Source: Candidatus Obscuribacterales bacterium
GTDB lineage: Bacteria > Cyanobacteriota > Vampirovibrionia > Obscuribacterales > Obscuribacteraceae
Length of the DNA stretch: 6,109 nt
Direction: 5' to 3'
Assembly (NCBI GenBank): GCA_021732245.1
Contig: JAKFVJ010000075.1
Location: forward strand, 1-6,109
A model generated the notes under the pieces. It was not told the origin of the DNA, did no database searches, and saw nothing but the letters and a program-made list of their open reading frames with translations. The translations under genes and the position numbers were made by a program. Positions 6,028 through 6,109 of this stretch are shown piece by piece. Each line of letters opens with the position of its first letter. Position 1 is the first letter of the stretch.

Positions 6028-6039
6028 TGATACAATATC
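6028..6039 (+). promoter_or_regulatory. extended -10 promoter with overlapping palindrome, upstream of brnT
   Basis: TGA followed by TACAAT (6028-6036) is an extended -10 element. TTGTCA at 6012-6017 resembles a -35 box but lies only 13 bp away, so the TG extension probably matters more. The palindrome GATA-CAA-TATC (6029-6039) lies over the -10 box, and CGT-TAT-ACG (6039-6047) follows directly. BrnTA operons are known to be autorepressed by the BrnA antitoxin at the promoter, so these are candidate operator half-sites. The transcript would start near 6043, leaving a leader of about 15 nt before the ATG. Confidence 0.45.
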
Positions 6040-6057
6040 GTTATACGAACAACAATC

Positions 6058-6109
6058 ATGCTATTCGAATGGGATCCTGAAAAGGCCAAAACCAACAAGA
6101 AGAAGCACA
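6058..6109 (+). CDS. brnT: BrnT family type II toxin, N-terminal fragment (cut by right edge)
   Basis: Seventeen complete codons from the ATG at 6058 read MLFEWDPEKAKTNKKKH before the window ends. The pattern (M)-x-F-E-W-D-P-x-K-A-x-x-N-x-x-K-H is the hallmark N-terminus of BrnT toxins, small RelE-fold ribonucleases of about 90 residues that cleave RNA and are neutralised by BrnA, a ribbon-helix-helix protein encoded just downstream. No Shine-Dalgarno sequence precedes the ATG, and the leader is short. The match to the family start is strong despite the length. Whether the gene is intact and whether brnA follows cannot be seen. It is unrelated in function to the MATE gene before it. Confidence 0.8.
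   Translation, partial: MLFEWDPEKAKTNKKKH

Noticed and set aside
1..6109. Frequent GCCGG words as a genome-specific repeat (as with cyanobacterial HIP1)
   Set aside because: Most occurrences fall at Ala-Gly codon pairs (GCC GGN) in coding sequence, which codon preference explains. No GCGATCGC HIP1 octamer was noticed.

Overview
The window is a stretch of bacterial chromosome with moderate GC content and tightly packed genes on both strands. There are no tRNA or rRNA genes, no CRISPR array and no recognisable insertion sequence. The ribulose-phosphate 3-epimerase has a cyanobacteria-like flavour, and the mixture of an acyl-CoA dehydrogenase, a small exported TPR protein and a BrnT toxin would fit a non-photosynthetic relative of the Cyanobacteria such as Vampirovibrionia/Obscuribacterales. 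That placement is inference from protein flavour only and is weak.

Left part (1-1557): a minus-strand operon holds an acyl-CoA dehydrogenase followed, through a TAATG stop/start overlap, by the first 59 codons of a small beta-rich protein that runs off the left edge (possibly PilZ/YcgR-N-like). The dehydrogenase keeps its catalytic Glu and FAD-dimer motifs but has lost the usual flavin and acyl-CoA contact motifs. A divergent intergenic region separates it from rpe.

Middle (1558-2875, plus strand): rpe encodes a complete, canonical pentose-phosphate/Calvin-cycle epimerase. After a 58-bp gap with a perfect TATAAT box comes a small secreted protein with one TPR-like repeat.

Centre right (2872-4469, minus strand): a two-gene operon encodes a TOPRIM-domain protein with an unrecognised N-terminal half and no ATPase, followed through a TGATG overlap by a four-helix membrane protein. 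Its 3' end overlaps the TPR gene tail-to-tail by 4 nt. This pair is the best candidate in the window for an undescribed system.

Right part (4470-6109): a 64-bp AT-rich divergent promoter region leads to a complete 12-helix MATE-family efflux transporter. After a 141-bp non-coding gap with a T-rich tract, a perfect 8-bp inverted repeat and a promoter-like palindrome, the first 17 codons of a BrnT-type toxin begin and are cut by the right edge. Its brnA antitoxin would be expected just outside the window.
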